Source: Kitasatospora sp. NA04385
Lineage (GTDB): Bacteria > Actinomycetota > Actinomycetes > Streptomycetales > Streptomycetaceae
Assembly (NCBI RefSeq): GCF_013364235.1
Contig: NZ_CP054919.1
Location: 5,426,267 to 5,490,266 of the forward strand
Length of the DNA stretch: 64,000 nt
Direction: 5' to 3'
Part shown: piece after piece, positions 46,488-58,294 of the stretch
Numbering within the stretch: the first letter of the stretch is position 1
How the letters are laid out: each line of letters starts with the position of its first letter
Made by a program: the position numbers and the translations under genes
The notes under the pieces: model-generated
The model's database searches: none
The model's input: only the letters and a program-made list of their open reading frames with translations
Told to the model about the DNA's origin: nothing

Positions 46488-47843
46488 TCAGACGCCCGCG
46501 AAGGCCGACTCCAGGATGTCCAGGCCCTCGACCAGCAGGTGCTCCGGGATCACCAGCGGCGGCAGGAAGCGCAGCACGTTGCCGTAGGTGCCGGCGGTCA
46601 GCACCACCAGGCCCTCCGCGTGGCAGGCCTTCGCGATCGCCGCGGTCGCCTCCGGGTGCGGCTCCTTGCCGCCCGGCTTCACCAGCTCCACCGCGATCAT
46701 CGCGCCGCGGCCGCGGACCTCGCCGATGCGCACCCGGTCGGAGTCGGCGAACTTCTCCTGCAACGCGCGCAGCCGGCCCAGCATGACCTCGCCGATCCGC
46801 TGCGCCTTGCCGTTCAGGTCCTCGGACTTCATGGTCTCGATCGCGCCCAGCGCGGCCGCGCACGCCACCGGGTTGCCGCCGTAGGTGCCGCCCAGGCCGC
46901 CGGAGTGCGCCGCGTCCATGATCTCGGCCCGGCCGGTCACGGCCGCCAGCGGCAGACCGCCGGCGATGCCCTTCGCAGTGGTGATCAGGTCCGGGACGAC
47001 GCCCTCGTCCTCGCACGCGAACCACTGGCCGGTGCGGCAGAAACCGGTCTGGATCTCGTCCGCCACGAACACGATCCCGTTCGCCTTCGCGAACTCCGCG
47101 ATCGCCGGCAGGAAGCCCTTGGCCGGCTCGATGAAACCGCCCTCGCCCTGGATCGGCTCGATGATGATCGCCGCGACGTTCTCCGCGCCGATCTGCTTGT
47201 TGATGATCTCGATCGCCTGCGCGGCGGCCTCGGCGGCGCAGTTCTCCGCACCGGTCAGCCAGCGGTACGGGTACGCCACCGGGACGCGGTGGATCTCCGG
47301 CGCGAACGGGCCGAAGCCCTGCTTGTAGGGCATGTTCTTCGCCGTCAGGCCCATGGTCAGGTTGGTGCGGCCGTGGTAGCCGTGGTCGAACACCACCACG
47401 GCGGTCCGCTTGGTGTGGACGCGGGCGATCTTCACCGCGTTCTCCACCGCCTCGGCACCTGAGTTGAACAGCGCGGTGCGCTTCTCGTGGTCGCCCGGGG
47501 TCAGCTCGTTCAGCTGCTCCGCCACCGCCACGTAGCCCTCGTACGGGGTCACCATGAAACAGGTGTGCGTGAACGCGGCCAGCTGCTCGGTCGCCCGCGC
47601 CACCACGGCCGCGGCGCTGTTGCCCACGTTCGTCACGGCGATGCCCGAGCCGAAGTCGATCAGGCTGTTGCCGTCCACGTCCTCCAGCACGCCGCCGCCG
47701 GCCCGCGACACGTACACCGGCAGCGTGGTGCCCACGCCGGCCGGCACCGCGCCGAGCTTGCGGGACTGCAGCTCCTGCGACTTCGGGCCGGGGATCGCGG
47801 TGACCAGTCGGCGCTCCTGCGGGAGCGGCGTTGCAGCGCTCAT
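46488..47843 (-). CDS. gabT: 4-aminobutyrate aminotransferase
   Basis: GabT transfers the amino group of GABA to 2-oxoglutarate, giving succinate semialdehyde and glutamate. 451 aa, typical length. Motifs: LIDFGSGIAVTNVGNSAAAV, ALFNSGAEAVENAVKIARVH, VFDHGYHGRTNLTMGL, IIIEPIQGEGGFIEPAKGFL, FVADEIQTGFCRTGQWF, and PLP Lys in TTAKGIAGGLPLAAV. ATG 47843 has GGAG about 9 bp upstream. A PucR/GabR-type regulator and a semialdehyde dehydrogenase gene lie 2.4-5.5 kb away on the other strand; their promoter regions and that of gabT share AATCGG motifs. Confidence 0.95.
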   Translation of the reverse strand: MSAATPLPQERRLVTAIPGPKSQELQSRKLGAVPAGVGTTLPVYVSRAGGGVLEDVDGNSLIDFGSGIAVTNVGNSAAAVVARATEQLAAFTHTCFMVTPYEGYVAVAEQLNELTPGDHEKRTALFNSGAEAVENAVKIARVHTKRTAVVVFDHGYHGRTNLTMGLTAKNMPYKQGFGPFAPEIHRVPVAYPYRWLTGAENCAAEAAAQAIEIINKQIGAENVAAIIIEPIQGEGGFIEPAKGFLPAIAEFAKANGIVFVADEIQTGFCRTGQWFACEDEGVVPDLITTAKGIAGGLPLAAVTGRAEIMDAAHSGGLGGTYGGNPVACAAALGAIETMKSEDLNGKAQRIGEVMLGRLRALQEKFADSDRVRIGEVRGRGAMIAVELVKPGGKEPHPEATAAIAKACHAEGLVVLTAGTYGNVLRFLPPLVIPEHLLVEGLDILESAFAGV

Positions 47844-47914
47844 CAGTCTTCTCCAAGTTCTCGACGCGGTAACCGCAGGCTACGACCGGCCGCCCGGCCC
47901 GGGCATGCGCCACT

Positions 47915-47939
47915 CGGTAGTACCGGGACGCCCCGATTG
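47915..47939. promoter_or_regulatory. Palindrome and AATCGG motif upstream of gabT
   Basis: CGGTA-G-TACCG (47915-47925) and, 8 bp further upstream of gabT, CAATCGG on the minus strand (47933-47939). The latter resembles two motifs before the 51937 dehydrogenase. Candidate GabR-type control sites. Confidence 0.3.
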
Positions 47940-47988
47940 TCCGGCGCGGCCAGTGGCCGAAGATCGGTTGCGCGCCCGCGCACTCCAC

Positions 47989-47994
47989 TAGATT
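47989..47994 (+). promoter_or_regulatory. -10 box of the P-loop ATPase gene
   Basis: TAGATT about 70 bp before GTG 48064; a weak -35 TTGCGC lies 15 bp upstream of it. Confidence 0.35.
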
Positions 47995-48063
47995 GGCCCC
48001 CGGGTGTGTCGGTGGGACGGCGATGCGGGTATGGCACCGCCGGCAACGTAGGAGGGGCCCGAA

Positions 48064-50079
48064 GTGGAACTGAACGACGCGAGAACCCAGCACACCCACC
48101 CCCATCTCCCCCCGCCCCGCGCCCCCTTCCACCTCCCCACCTGGGCCACCGCCCCGCGCCCCGAGGCCGCCCCCGGCATCTACCGGCAGCACCACGTCCC
48201 GCACGACCCCAAGGCCGCCGAACAGGCCAGGACCCCGGCGGGGCCGCTGCTGCTGCGGGCGGCGCTGAACCTGGCGGTCGGGCTCTTCGTCTACCTCGAA
48301 GGCGTCTCCCTGGTGCAGGGACTACTGACCACCCTCGGGCTCACCGCCCCCGGCTCCTTCGTCATCTCCCTGCTGATCGCCGCCGCCGTCAACGCCGCAC
48401 TGATCATCATGGTGCTGATGGTCTTCGGGCGGATGGGCCGCTGGACCGAGGTGTGGCGGCGCTGGATCGCCCCCGTCCTCTCCCACACCGTCACCGAGGT
48501 CCCCGCCGCCCCCGAGGAGGCCCCCGTCGTCGACGTGTGGGCCGAGCTGCGGCCGGTCGGCGAGGCCGTGCGCCGGTTGGAGGGGGAGCAGGTCGGGGAC
48601 GTGGACTACGTGCGGCTGCACCAGGCGTGGCGGACGGTGGGGAGCGACCCGGTCGCGTGGCAGGAGTTCGCCGGGCAGCTGGCGGCCCGGGGCGCGGCGG
48701 CCTGCGCGCACCCGTCGGAGCAGCGGGACCTGCCGGGCGGGCGGGCGGCGCGGCACGACCTGCTGGTGCGGCAGGTGCGGCTGGGCACCGCGCAGGACGT
48801 GCCGAAGAACCCGGTGGCCCACCGCAACGCCGGCTTCGCGCTGGACCCGCGGGTGCTGGGCACCTCGCTGCTGGCGGTCGGCCCGGCCGGCACCGGCAAG
48901 ACCGTGTCGCTGGCCCGTCCGGTCGCCGAGGCGCTCTGCCTGCAGGCGCTGGCGGGCGCGGCCTGCGCGGTGGTGGTCGGCGCGGCCGACGCGGACCTCG
49001 GGCCGGACGACTGGTACGACGTGGTGATCGCCCCCGGCGACCCGGCCGCCCCGTACGGCCTGGACCTGTACGGCGCGGCGCCGCACTCGGACGAGGCGGC
49101 GGCCCGGCTGGCGGACGCGCTGCTGCCGGACGAGCTGGCGCCGCGGGCGGAGAGCGCCCGGGCCGCGATGCAGCAGGTGGTCGGGCCGTACCGGGCGGCG
49201 TACGGCGGCTACCCGGGGGTGCGGGCGCTGCGGGCGCTGCTGGCGGGGGACGCGGAGGGCTGGGCGGAGCTGGGCGAGCGGCTGCGCACGTCGGGCCGCC
49301 GGTCGGAGTTCGAGGCGGACCTGCAGCAGCGCGAGCGGATGCACGGCAGGGCCGACGACCCGGGCGCGCTGCTCGCCGACCGGCTGGCGCTGCTGGACCG
49401 GCCCGCGCTGGCGGCCGGGTTCTCCGGTGGCCCGGACGCCAAGCCGGCGTTCGCGATGCGCGCCCTGGAGCACCCGCTGCGGGTGCGGGTGAAGCTGCCC
49501 GAGCGCAGCCACCCGGAGGCCGCCCGGATCCTGTCGCGGCTGCTGCTGGGCCAGTTCACCCAGGCCGCCGCCGACCGCCGGGACCGCGAGCTGTTCGCCG
49601 GGATGGTGCTGGACGACGCGACCGCCGCCGTGGACGCGCAGGCGATCCGCGGCGTCCAGCGGCTGCGCGGCGCCAACGCCGGCGTGCTGCTGCTGCTGCG
49701 CACCCTGTCGGACCTGCCGGAGGCGCTGCGGGCGCCGCTGTTCGGCGCGGTCGGCAACCGGATGGCGTTCCCGGGCATCGCGCCCTGGGACGGCCGGCTG
49801 TTCTCCGAGGCCTGGGGCACCCACCTGGTCCGGGAGACCGCGGTCACGCACGTCCCGGACACCTCCGGAGGAACGGTTCGCCGCGCCGGGCGGCTGCTGC
49901 GCAAGGCGCTGTCGGGCACCACCGCGCAGACCGAGTCGGTCACCACCCGGGACGTCGAGCGGCACCGCTGGTCGCCGTCCGACCTGGCGCACGCGCTGCC
50001 GTCCGGGCACGCGGTGGTCTCGCTGACCTCGGTGACGGGGGAGCAGGTGCCGCCGCTGCTGGTCGACCTGCGGCACTGA
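48064..50079 (+). CDS. Membrane-anchored P-loop ATPase (FtsK/TraG-like), function unknown
   Basis: 671 aa from GTG 48064. Residues ~60-125 hold two membrane helices (LLRAALNLAVGLFVYLEGVS, FVISLLIAAAVNAALIIMVL). A Walker A motif follows: SLLAVGPAGTGKTVSLARPV (~277-296). Walker-B-like hydrophobic plus acidic stretches are FAGMVLDDATAAVDAQAIRG. The C-terminal region includes WSPSDLAHALPSGHAVVSL. The build resembles conjugation-coupling or FtsK-type ATPases that bind a membrane and move DNA or protein, but no DNA-binding gamma domain is visible. It sits between gabT and the PucR gene without an obvious link to GABA use. Confidence 0.72.
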   Translation: MELNDARTQHTHPHLPPPRAPFHLPTWATAPRPEAAPGIYRQHHVPHDPKAAEQARTPAGPLLLRAALNLAVGLFVYLEGVSLVQGLLTTLGLTAPGSFVISLLIAAAVNAALIIMVLMVFGRMGRWTEVWRRWIAPVLSHTVTEVPAAPEEAPVVDVWAELRPVGEAVRRLEGEQVGDVDYVRLHQAWRTVGSDPVAWQEFAGQLAARGAAACAHPSEQRDLPGGRAARHDLLVRQVRLGTAQDVPKNPVAHRNAGFALDPRVLGTSLLAVGPAGTGKTVSLARPVAEALCLQALAGAACAVVVGAADADLGPDDWYDVVIAPGDPAAPYGLDLYGAAPHSDEAAARLADALLPDELAPRAESARAAMQQVVGPYRAAYGGYPGVRALRALLAGDAEGWAELGERLRTSGRRSEFEADLQQRERMHGRADDPGALLADRLALLDRPALAAGFSGGPDAKPAFAMRALEHPLRVRVKLPERSHPEAARILSRLLLGQFTQAAADRRDRELFAGMVLDDATAAVDAQAIRGVQRLRGANAGVLLLLRTLSDLPEALRAPLFGAVGNRMAFPGIAPWDGRLFSEAWGTHLVRETAVTHVPDTSGGTVRRAGRLLRKALSGTTAQTESVTTRDVERHRWSPSDLAHALPSGHAVVSLTSVTGEQVPPLLVDLRH

Positions 50080-50243
50080 GCGGGCGGTGCGGCGGCGGAT
50101 CGCGGAGCGGTCATCGTTGGGTCACGGAAGCTACGGACCGGCGGATTTCGGCGCTCCGGGTTGGCCGGAGCGTACATAATGGGGAGAGATCCCTCACTCG
50201 CCCGGTCGCAACGGCGCGTCCAGGTCGAACCACCGAAGGTGCC

Positions 50244-51809
50244 ATGCCCCCCACTCTCGCCTCCGTCGTCCGCACCAGCGCGCTCCACCTGACGGTGCTG
50301 GCCGGCGCGGACCACCTGGAACGACCCGTCCGCTGGGTGCACACCAGTGAGCTGGACGACCCCACCCCGTTCCTGGAGGGGGGCGAACTGCTCCTCACCA
50401 CCGGCATCAAGCTGGGCAGGGGCGCCGCCGGGCTGCAGGCGTACGTGCACCGGCTGGCCGACGCGGGCGTGGTCGGCCTCGGCCTGGGCGTCGGCCTCTC
50501 GCACAGCGAGGTGCCGCAGGCCCTGGTGGAGGCCGCCGCCCAGCGCGGGCTGCCGCTGCTGCGGGTGCCCGAGGCGACGCCGTTCATCGCGATCTCCAAG
50601 ACCGTCTCGGCCGCGCTGGCCGCCGAGCAGTACGAGGCCGTCACCACCAGCTTCGAGGCGCAGGAGGAGCTGACCCGGGCCGCGCTCGGCAAGGACGGCA
50701 CCACCGCGGTGGTGCGCCGGCTGGCGGCCCGGCTGGGCGGCTGGGCGGCGCTGTACGACGGCTCCGGCGCGCTGTCCGCGGTGGCCCCCGACTGGGCGGC
50801 CCGGCGGGCCGGCCGGCTGGCCGCCGAGGTGGACCGGCTGCGCCGCCGCCCCGCCCCGTCCAGCGCCGCGCTGCAGGGCCGGGCCGGCACCGTCGACACC
50901 GCGGACGAGGACTACGTCGTCGTCCAGTCGCTGGGCGCCGACCGGCGTCCGCGCGGCTTCCTGGCGGTCGGCACCGAGGACCGGATCACCCCGACCGAGC
51001 GGTACGTGCTGAACGCTGCCGTCGCGCTGCTCACCCTCACCCTGGAGCGCTCGCGCGAGCTGCGGCAGGCCGAGGAGCGGATGGGCGCCGCGCTGCTGCG
51101 GATGGTGCTGGCCGGCGAGGTCGGCACCGCCCGGCAGGTCGCCGCCGGGCTGTTCGGCGGCCTGCCCGAGGGCACCGTCCGGGTGCTGGTCGCCGCCGCC
51201 GGGCCGGGGCCGGAGGCCGCGGAGGCGCTCGGCGAGCTCGCCGACCGGGCCGAGAACGCCGGCGGCAAGGTCGGCGAGAAGCTGCTGGTGGCCCGGGAGG
51301 ACGGCGCGCACGGGCCGCGCCTGACGGTGCTCGCGCTGGACAACGGCTCGGTGCACCGGGCCTGCCTGGGCGCCGTCGAGGAGCACGAGGGCCTGTCGCT
51401 GGGCGTCTCCGCGCCCGCCGCCCTGGAGGACGCCGGGACCGCCCAGGCCCAGGCCGAGCGCGCCCTCGCGGTGGCCCAGCGCGGCGGCCGCCGCACCGTC
51501 GACCACGAGGAGGTCGGCGCCGGCTCGCTGCTGCCGCTGCTCGGCGAGGAGGCGGTCACCGCCTTCGCCGAGGGCCTGCTGCGCCCGCTGCGCGAGCACG
51601 ACCGCACCGCCCGCGGCGACCTGGTCGCCTCGCTGCGCGCCTGGCTCTCCCGGCACGGCCAGTGGGACGCCGCCGCGGCCGACCTGGGCGTGCACCGGCA
51701 CACCCTGCGCTACCGGATGCGCCGGGTCGAGGAGTTGCTCGGCCGCTCGCTGGACGACACCGACGTCCGGATGGAGCTGTGGCTGGCGCTCAGGTCGGGC
51801 GAGGAGTAG
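50244..51809 (+). CDS. PucR-family regulator, likely GabR type
   Basis: 521 aa from ATG 50244. N-terminal PucR domain (MPPTLASVVRTSALHLTVLA, PVRWVHTSELDDPTPFLEGG, LLLTTGIKLGRGAAGLQAYV), a middle part (VTTSFEAQEELTRAALGKDG, TPTERYVLNAAVALLTLTLE), and the C-terminal helix-turn-helix (LVASLRAWLSRHGQWDAAAA, DLGVHRHTLRYRMRRVEELL). In Corynebacterium a PucR-type GabR activates GABA genes; the neighbours gabT and the 51937 dehydrogenase make this the probable equivalent. It is one of two PucR proteins in the window. Confidence 0.88.
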   Translation: MPPTLASVVRTSALHLTVLAGADHLERPVRWVHTSELDDPTPFLEGGELLLTTGIKLGRGAAGLQAYVHRLADAGVVGLGLGVGLSHSEVPQALVEAAAQRGLPLLRVPEATPFIAISKTVSAALAAEQYEAVTTSFEAQEELTRAALGKDGTTAVVRRLAARLGGWAALYDGSGALSAVAPDWAARRAGRLAAEVDRLRRRPAPSSAALQGRAGTVDTADEDYVVVQSLGADRRPRGFLAVGTEDRITPTERYVLNAAVALLTLTLERSRELRQAEERMGAALLRMVLAGEVGTARQVAAGLFGGLPEGTVRVLVAAAGPGPEAAEALGELADRAENAGGKVGEKLLVAREDGAHGPRLTVLALDNGSVHRACLGAVEEHEGLSLGVSAPAALEDAGTAQAQAERALAVAQRGGRRTVDHEEVGAGSLLPLLGEEAVTAFAEGLLRPLREHDRTARGDLVASLRAWLSRHGQWDAAAADLGVHRHTLRYRMRRVEELLGRSLDDTDVRMELWLALRSGEE

Positions 51810-51832
51810 GCCGTCCTGTCCTCCGCGGCGTC

Positions 51833-51872
51833 CTAATCGGACCTCTGCTTTCGTCCCGTCCGTCCAATCGGA
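51833..51872. promoter_or_regulatory. Two spaced AATCGGA direct repeats before the semialdehyde dehydrogenase
   Basis: ctaatcgga (51833-51841) and ccaatcgga (51864-51872), 31 bp apart, or about three helical turns, and upstream of a -10-like TACCGT near 51890. Same-face spacing fits binding by a dimeric activator. Confidence 0.45.
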
Positions 51873-51936
51873 AACCCCCGGGCCGACCCCTACCGTGAAG
51901 GCGACAAGTCTTTCGAGGGAAGGGGCCGGTGCGACC

Positions 51937-53379
<1,443 letters not shown>

Positions 53380-53402
53380 GCGCCCTCCCGCTCCGCCCCC
53401 GC

Positions 53403-53437
53403 CGCCCCGCCGCCGCGCCCGTCGCGGCGGCGGGGCG
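53403..53437 (+). terminator. Terminator after the semialdehyde dehydrogenase
   Basis: Perfect 15-bp stem (cgccccgccgccgcg / cgcggcggcggggcg) with loop CCCGT, between the dehydrogenase gene and dxr. Confidence 0.85.
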
Positions 53438-53485
53438 CGGCTCGTCGGGGCCGGGGCGGGCCCGGCGGCAGGACACAATGGGGGC

Positions 53486-54715
53486 ATGAACTCGCTCGCC
53501 CATCCGCACTCGCGCTTCACCCCGGCGGTCCAGGACCCGGACGGCCCCCGGGAGTTGGTCATCCTGGGCTCCACCGGTTCGATCGGCACCCAGGCCATCG
53601 ACGTGGTGCTCCGCAACCCCGACCGGTTCCGGGTGGTCGCGCTGTCCGCGGCCGGCGGCCGGGTGGACCTGCTCGCCGAGCAGGCCGTCGCGCTCGGCGT
53701 GCGCACCGTCGCGGTGGCCGACCCGGCCGCCGAGCGGCCGCTGCGCGAGGCGCTGGCCGCGAAGGCCGGCGGCGCCCCGCTGCCGGAGGTGCTGGCGGGC
53801 CCGGACGCGGCGACCGAACTGGCCGCGCTGGAGTGCCACTCGGTGCTGAACGGCATCACCGGCTCGATCGGCCTGGCCCCGACGCTGGCCGCGCTGCGGG
53901 CCGGCCGGGTGCTGGTGCTGGCCAACAAGGAGTCGCTGATCGTCGGCGGCCCGCTGGTCAAGGCGGTCGCCCGGCCGGGCCAGATCGTGCCGGTGGACTC
54001 CGAGCACGCCGCGCTGTTCCAGGCGCTGGCCGGCGGCACCCGCGCCGAGGTCCGCAAGCTGGTGGTGACGGCCAGCGGCGGCCCGTTCCGCACCCGCACC
54101 CGCGAGCAGCTGGCCGGCGTCACCCCGGCCGAGGCGCTGGCGCACCCGACCTGGGCGATGGGCCCGGTGGTGACGATCAACTCGGCGACCCTGGTGAACA
54201 AGGGCCTGGAGGTGATCGAGGCGCACCTGCTGTACGACGTGCCCTTCGACCGGATCGAGGTCGTGGTCCATCCGCAGTCGGTCGTTCATTCGATGGTGGA
54301 GTTCACGGACGGCTCAACGCTCGCCCAGGCCAGCCCGCCGGACATGCGGATGCCGATCGCGCTGGGCCTCGGCTGGCCGGACCGGGTGCCCGACGCCGCG
54401 CCCGGCTGCGACTGGACCAAGGCCGCGACCTGGGAGTTCTTCCCGCTGGACGACGACGCCTTCCCGGCCGTCGCGCTCGCCCGCGAGGTGGGTACGCTCG
54501 GTGGGACGGCCCCCGCGGTCTTCAACGCCGCCAACGAGGAATGCGTGGACGCTTTCCTGAAGGGCGCACTGCCCTTCACCGGAATCGTGGACACTGTGGC
54601 GAAGGTGGTCGCCGAACACGGCACCCCGGCGGCGGGAACTTCGCTCACGGTGGAGGACGTACTCCAGGCTGAGCACTGGGCCCGCGCGCGGGCCCGGGAA
54701 CTGGCGGCAGGTTAG
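53486..54715 (+). CDS. dxr: 1-Deoxy-D-xylulose-5-phosphate reductoisomerase
   Basis: Dxr turns DXP into MEP, the committed step of the non-mevalonate isoprenoid pathway and target of fosmidomycin. 409 aa from ATG 53486; -10-like CACAAT lies 7-14 bp before, so the mRNA may be leaderless. Motifs: NADPH loop ILGSTGSIGTQAIDVV, LANKESLIVGGPLVK, PVDSEHAALFQAL, TASGGPFR, TWAMGPVVTINSATLVNKGL, EVVVHPQSVVHSMVEFTDGS. It is followed after 19 bp by the S2P protease gene and then ispG, so two MEP-pathway genes share this locus. Confidence 0.97.
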   Translation: MNSLAHPHSRFTPAVQDPDGPRELVILGSTGSIGTQAIDVVLRNPDRFRVVALSAAGGRVDLLAEQAVALGVRTVAVADPAAERPLREALAAKAGGAPLPEVLAGPDAATELAALECHSVLNGITGSIGLAPTLAALRAGRVLVLANKESLIVGGPLVKAVARPGQIVPVDSEHAALFQALAGGTRAEVRKLVVTASGGPFRTRTREQLAGVTPAEALAHPTWAMGPVVTINSATLVNKGLEVIEAHLLYDVPFDRIEVVVHPQSVVHSMVEFTDGSTLAQASPPDMRMPIALGLGWPDRVPDAAPGCDWTKAATWEFFPLDDDAFPAVALAREVGTLGGTAPAVFNAANEECVDAFLKGALPFTGIVDTVAKVVAEHGTPAAGTSLTVEDVLQAEHWARARARELAAG

Positions 54716-54734
54716 GTACGACGGAGGCGACGCG

Positions 54735-56042
54735 GTGGACAAGCTGATGTGGGTGCTGGGCGTCCTGATCTTCGTGGGCGGGCTGCTCTTCTCGATCGCC
54801 TGGCACGAGCTCGGCCACCTGTCCACCGCCAAGCTGTTCGGCATCCGGGTGCCGCAGTACATGGTCGGCTTCGGCCGGACCATCTGGTCGACCAGGCGCG
54901 GCGAGACCGAGTACGGCCTCAAGGCGATCCCGTTCGGCGGCTACATCCGGATGATCGGCATGTTCCCGCCCGGGGCGGACGGCCGGATAACGAAGCGGTC
55001 CTCCTCGCCCTGGCGGAGCATGATCGAGGACGCCCGGGCCGCCTCCTACGAGGAGCTCCAGCCCGGCGACGAGACCCGGCTGTTCTACACCCGCAAGCCG
55101 TGGAAGCGCGTCATCGTGATGTTCGCCGGCCCGGGCATGAACCTGATCCTGGCGATCGGCCTGTTCCTCACCCTGTTCATGGGCATCGGCATCACCCGCT
55201 CCACCCCGACCGTCAACTCGGTCAGCGAGTGCGTCGTCCCGGTCAGCGAGAAGACCGACACCTGCGCGCCCGGCGCCGAGAAGTCCCCGGCCAACGCCGC
55301 CGGGCTGCGGGCCGGCGACACCATCCTGGCCTTCGACGGGGTGCGGATCCACGACTACCCCCAGCTGCAGGCCCTGATCCGGGACTCGGCCGGCAAGCAC
55401 GTGGCGATCGAGGTCCGGCACAAGGACGGCACCCCCGGCACCCTGGGCGCCGACATCAAGACCAACACCCTCGCCGCCGTGGACAAGGACGGCGCCCCGA
55501 TCAAGGACAAGACCGTCACCGCGGGCTTCCTCGGCATCACCCCCGCCACCGGCGTCCACCACATGGCGGTCGGCGAGAGCTTCGACGAGATGGCGAAGAT
55601 GGCGGAGCACGGCGTGCAGTCGCTGGGCCAGCTGCCCGGCAAGATCCCCGGCCTGTGGCACGCCGTGGTCGACGGCACCCCGCGCGAGCAGGACTCCCCG
55701 GTCGGCATGGTCGGCGCGGCCCGGCTCGGCGGCGACGTGTTCGCGATGGACCTGCCCGCCACCCAGCAGCTGGCCTTCTTCGTCCAGCTGCTCGCGTACA
55801 TGAACTTCATGCTGTTCCTGTTCAACATGCTGCCGCTGCTGCCGCTGGACGGCGGCCACATCGCCGGCGCGCTGTGGGAGTCGGTGCGCCGCACCGCCGC
55901 CCGGGTGCTGCGCCGGCCCGACCCGGGGCCGTTCGACGTGGCCCGGCTGATGCCGCTGGCCTACGTGGTCGCCGGGATCTTCGTCTGCTTCACCGGCCTC
56001 GTGATGGCCGCCGACATCGTCAACCCGGTGCGCATCAACTAG
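54735..56042 (+). CDS. rseP: Site-2 (RseP-type) intramembrane zinc metalloprotease
   Basis: 435 aa, membrane protein of the M50B family that cleaves transmembrane anti-sigma factors or signal peptides. First helix with the zinc site: LLFSIAWHELGHLSTAKLFG (HExxH). Then VGFGRTIWSTRRGETEYGLK, AIPFGGYIRMIGMFPPG, a PDZ domain in the middle (AAGLRAGDTILAFDGVRIHD), and the second active-site segment FNMLPLLPLDGGHIAGALWE (LDGGH). GTG 54735 has GGAGG upstream. It sits between dxr and ispG, an order kept in actinobacteria. Confidence 0.93.
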   Translation: MDKLMWVLGVLIFVGGLLFSIAWHELGHLSTAKLFGIRVPQYMVGFGRTIWSTRRGETEYGLKAIPFGGYIRMIGMFPPGADGRITKRSSSPWRSMIEDARAASYEELQPGDETRLFYTRKPWKRVIVMFAGPGMNLILAIGLFLTLFMGIGITRSTPTVNSVSECVVPVSEKTDTCAPGAEKSPANAAGLRAGDTILAFDGVRIHDYPQLQALIRDSAGKHVAIEVRHKDGTPGTLGADIKTNTLAAVDKDGAPIKDKTVTAGFLGITPATGVHHMAVGESFDEMAKMAEHGVQSLGQLPGKIPGLWHAVVDGTPREQDSPVGMVGAARLGGDVFAMDLPATQQLAFFVQLLAYMNFMLFLFNMLPLLPLDGGHIAGALWESVRRTAARVLRRPDPGPFDVARLMPLAYVVAGIFVCFTGLVMAADIVNPVRIN

Positions 56043-56169
56043 CCGCGCGCCACCCACGGCCGGGTGTGCCCCGCCACCCGGCCGTGCCGTACCGTTGGAC
56101 GCCGGGCGCCCGCCACCACGGCGCGCGCGCCCCGGCATCACCGACCTCTCCAGAGGAAACACCGCACAC

Positions 56170-57330
<1,161 letters not shown>

Positions 57331-57346
57331 CGGCCTGAAGTCCCCC

Positions 57347-57375
57347 GGCGGGGCCGCCCAGCGGGCGGCCCCGCC
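57347..57375 (+). terminator. Terminator after ispG
   Basis: Perfect 13-bp stem (ggcggggccgccc / gggcggccccgcc) with a 3-nt loop, 17 bp after the stop. Confidence 0.82.
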
Positions 57376-57393
57376 CGTTCGAGAGGTGCCCCC

Positions 57394-58287
57394 GTGCTCG
57401 ACCGAGGTGTGATGCTGCCCGGCCCCTTCCAGGCCGCCCGGGCGCTCGCCGCCACCCGCGTGCTGGAGGCCCCCGACCTCGACGACGCGCTGGAGATCCT
57501 GCACCGCGACGCCGTCGCCAACGCCTTCGTCGCCACCCGGGTGGAGGCCGTCGGCCTCGACCCCTGGCGGCTCGGCGGCGAGATGTGGGGCTGGCACGAC
57601 GCCGACGGCCGGCTCGACGCGCTCTGCTACGCCGGGGCCAATCTGGTCCCGGTCGGCGCCGGGCCGGAGGCCGTCCGCGCCTTCGCCGAGCGCGCCCGCC
57701 GGCAGGGCCGCCGCTGCTCCTCCATCGTCGGCCCCGCCGAGGCCACCGCGATGCTCTGGGCGCTGCTGGAGCGCTCCTGGGGCCCGGCCCGGGACGTCCG
57801 CGCCCACCAGCCGCTGATGGCCACCTCCACGCCCGTCACCGAGGTCGAGCCCGACCCGCTGGTGCGCCGGGTCCGCCGCGACGAGATCGAGGCGCTGATG
57901 CCCGCCTGCGTGGCCATGTTCACCGAGGAGGTCGGCATCTCCCCGCTGGCCGGCGACGGCGGACTGCTCTACCAGGCCCGGGTCGCCGAACTCGTCTCCA
58001 CCGGACGCTCGTTCGCCCGCTTCGACGAGGACGGCAAGGTCGTCTTCAAGGCCGAGATCGGCGCCGTCACCGCCGCCGCCTGCCAGATCCAGGGCGTCTG
58101 GGTCGCCCCCGAGCACCGCGGCAGGCGGTTCTCCGAGACCGGCATGGCCGCCGTCGTCAACACCGCGCTGGCCGAGGTCGCCCCCGTCGTCTCGCTGTAC
58201 GTCAACGACTTCAACGTCCGGGCCCGGGCCGCCTACCGCCGGGTCGGCTTCCGCGAGGTCGGCGCGTTCATGAGCGTGCTGTTCTGA
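57394..58287 (+). CDS. GNAT-family N-acetyltransferase (with DUF4081 N-terminal half)
   Basis: 297 aa from GTG 57394. The N-terminal half (DLDDALEILHRDAVANAFVA, VGLDPWRLGGEMWGWHDADG, RCSSIVGPAEATAMLWALLE) is the DUF4081 type; the C-terminal GNAT domain has IQGVWVAPEHRGRRFSETGM (acetyl-CoA loop) and LYVNDFNVRARAAYRRVGFR. Proteins of this kind follow ispG in many actinobacteria. Substrate unknown, possibly an amino group of a protein or small metabolite. Confidence 0.88.
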   Translation: MLDRGVMLPGPFQAARALAATRVLEAPDLDDALEILHRDAVANAFVATRVEAVGLDPWRLGGEMWGWHDADGRLDALCYAGANLVPVGAGPEAVRAFAERARRQGRRCSSIVGPAEATAMLWALLERSWGPARDVRAHQPLMATSTPVTEVEPDPLVRRVRRDEIEALMPACVAMFTEEVGISPLAGDGGLLYQARVAELVSTGRSFARFDEDGKVVFKAEIGAVTAAACQIQGVWVAPEHRGRRFSETGMAAVVNTALAEVAPVVSLYVNDFNVRARAAYRRVGFREVGAFMSVLF

Positions 58288-58294
58288 CGGCCGG

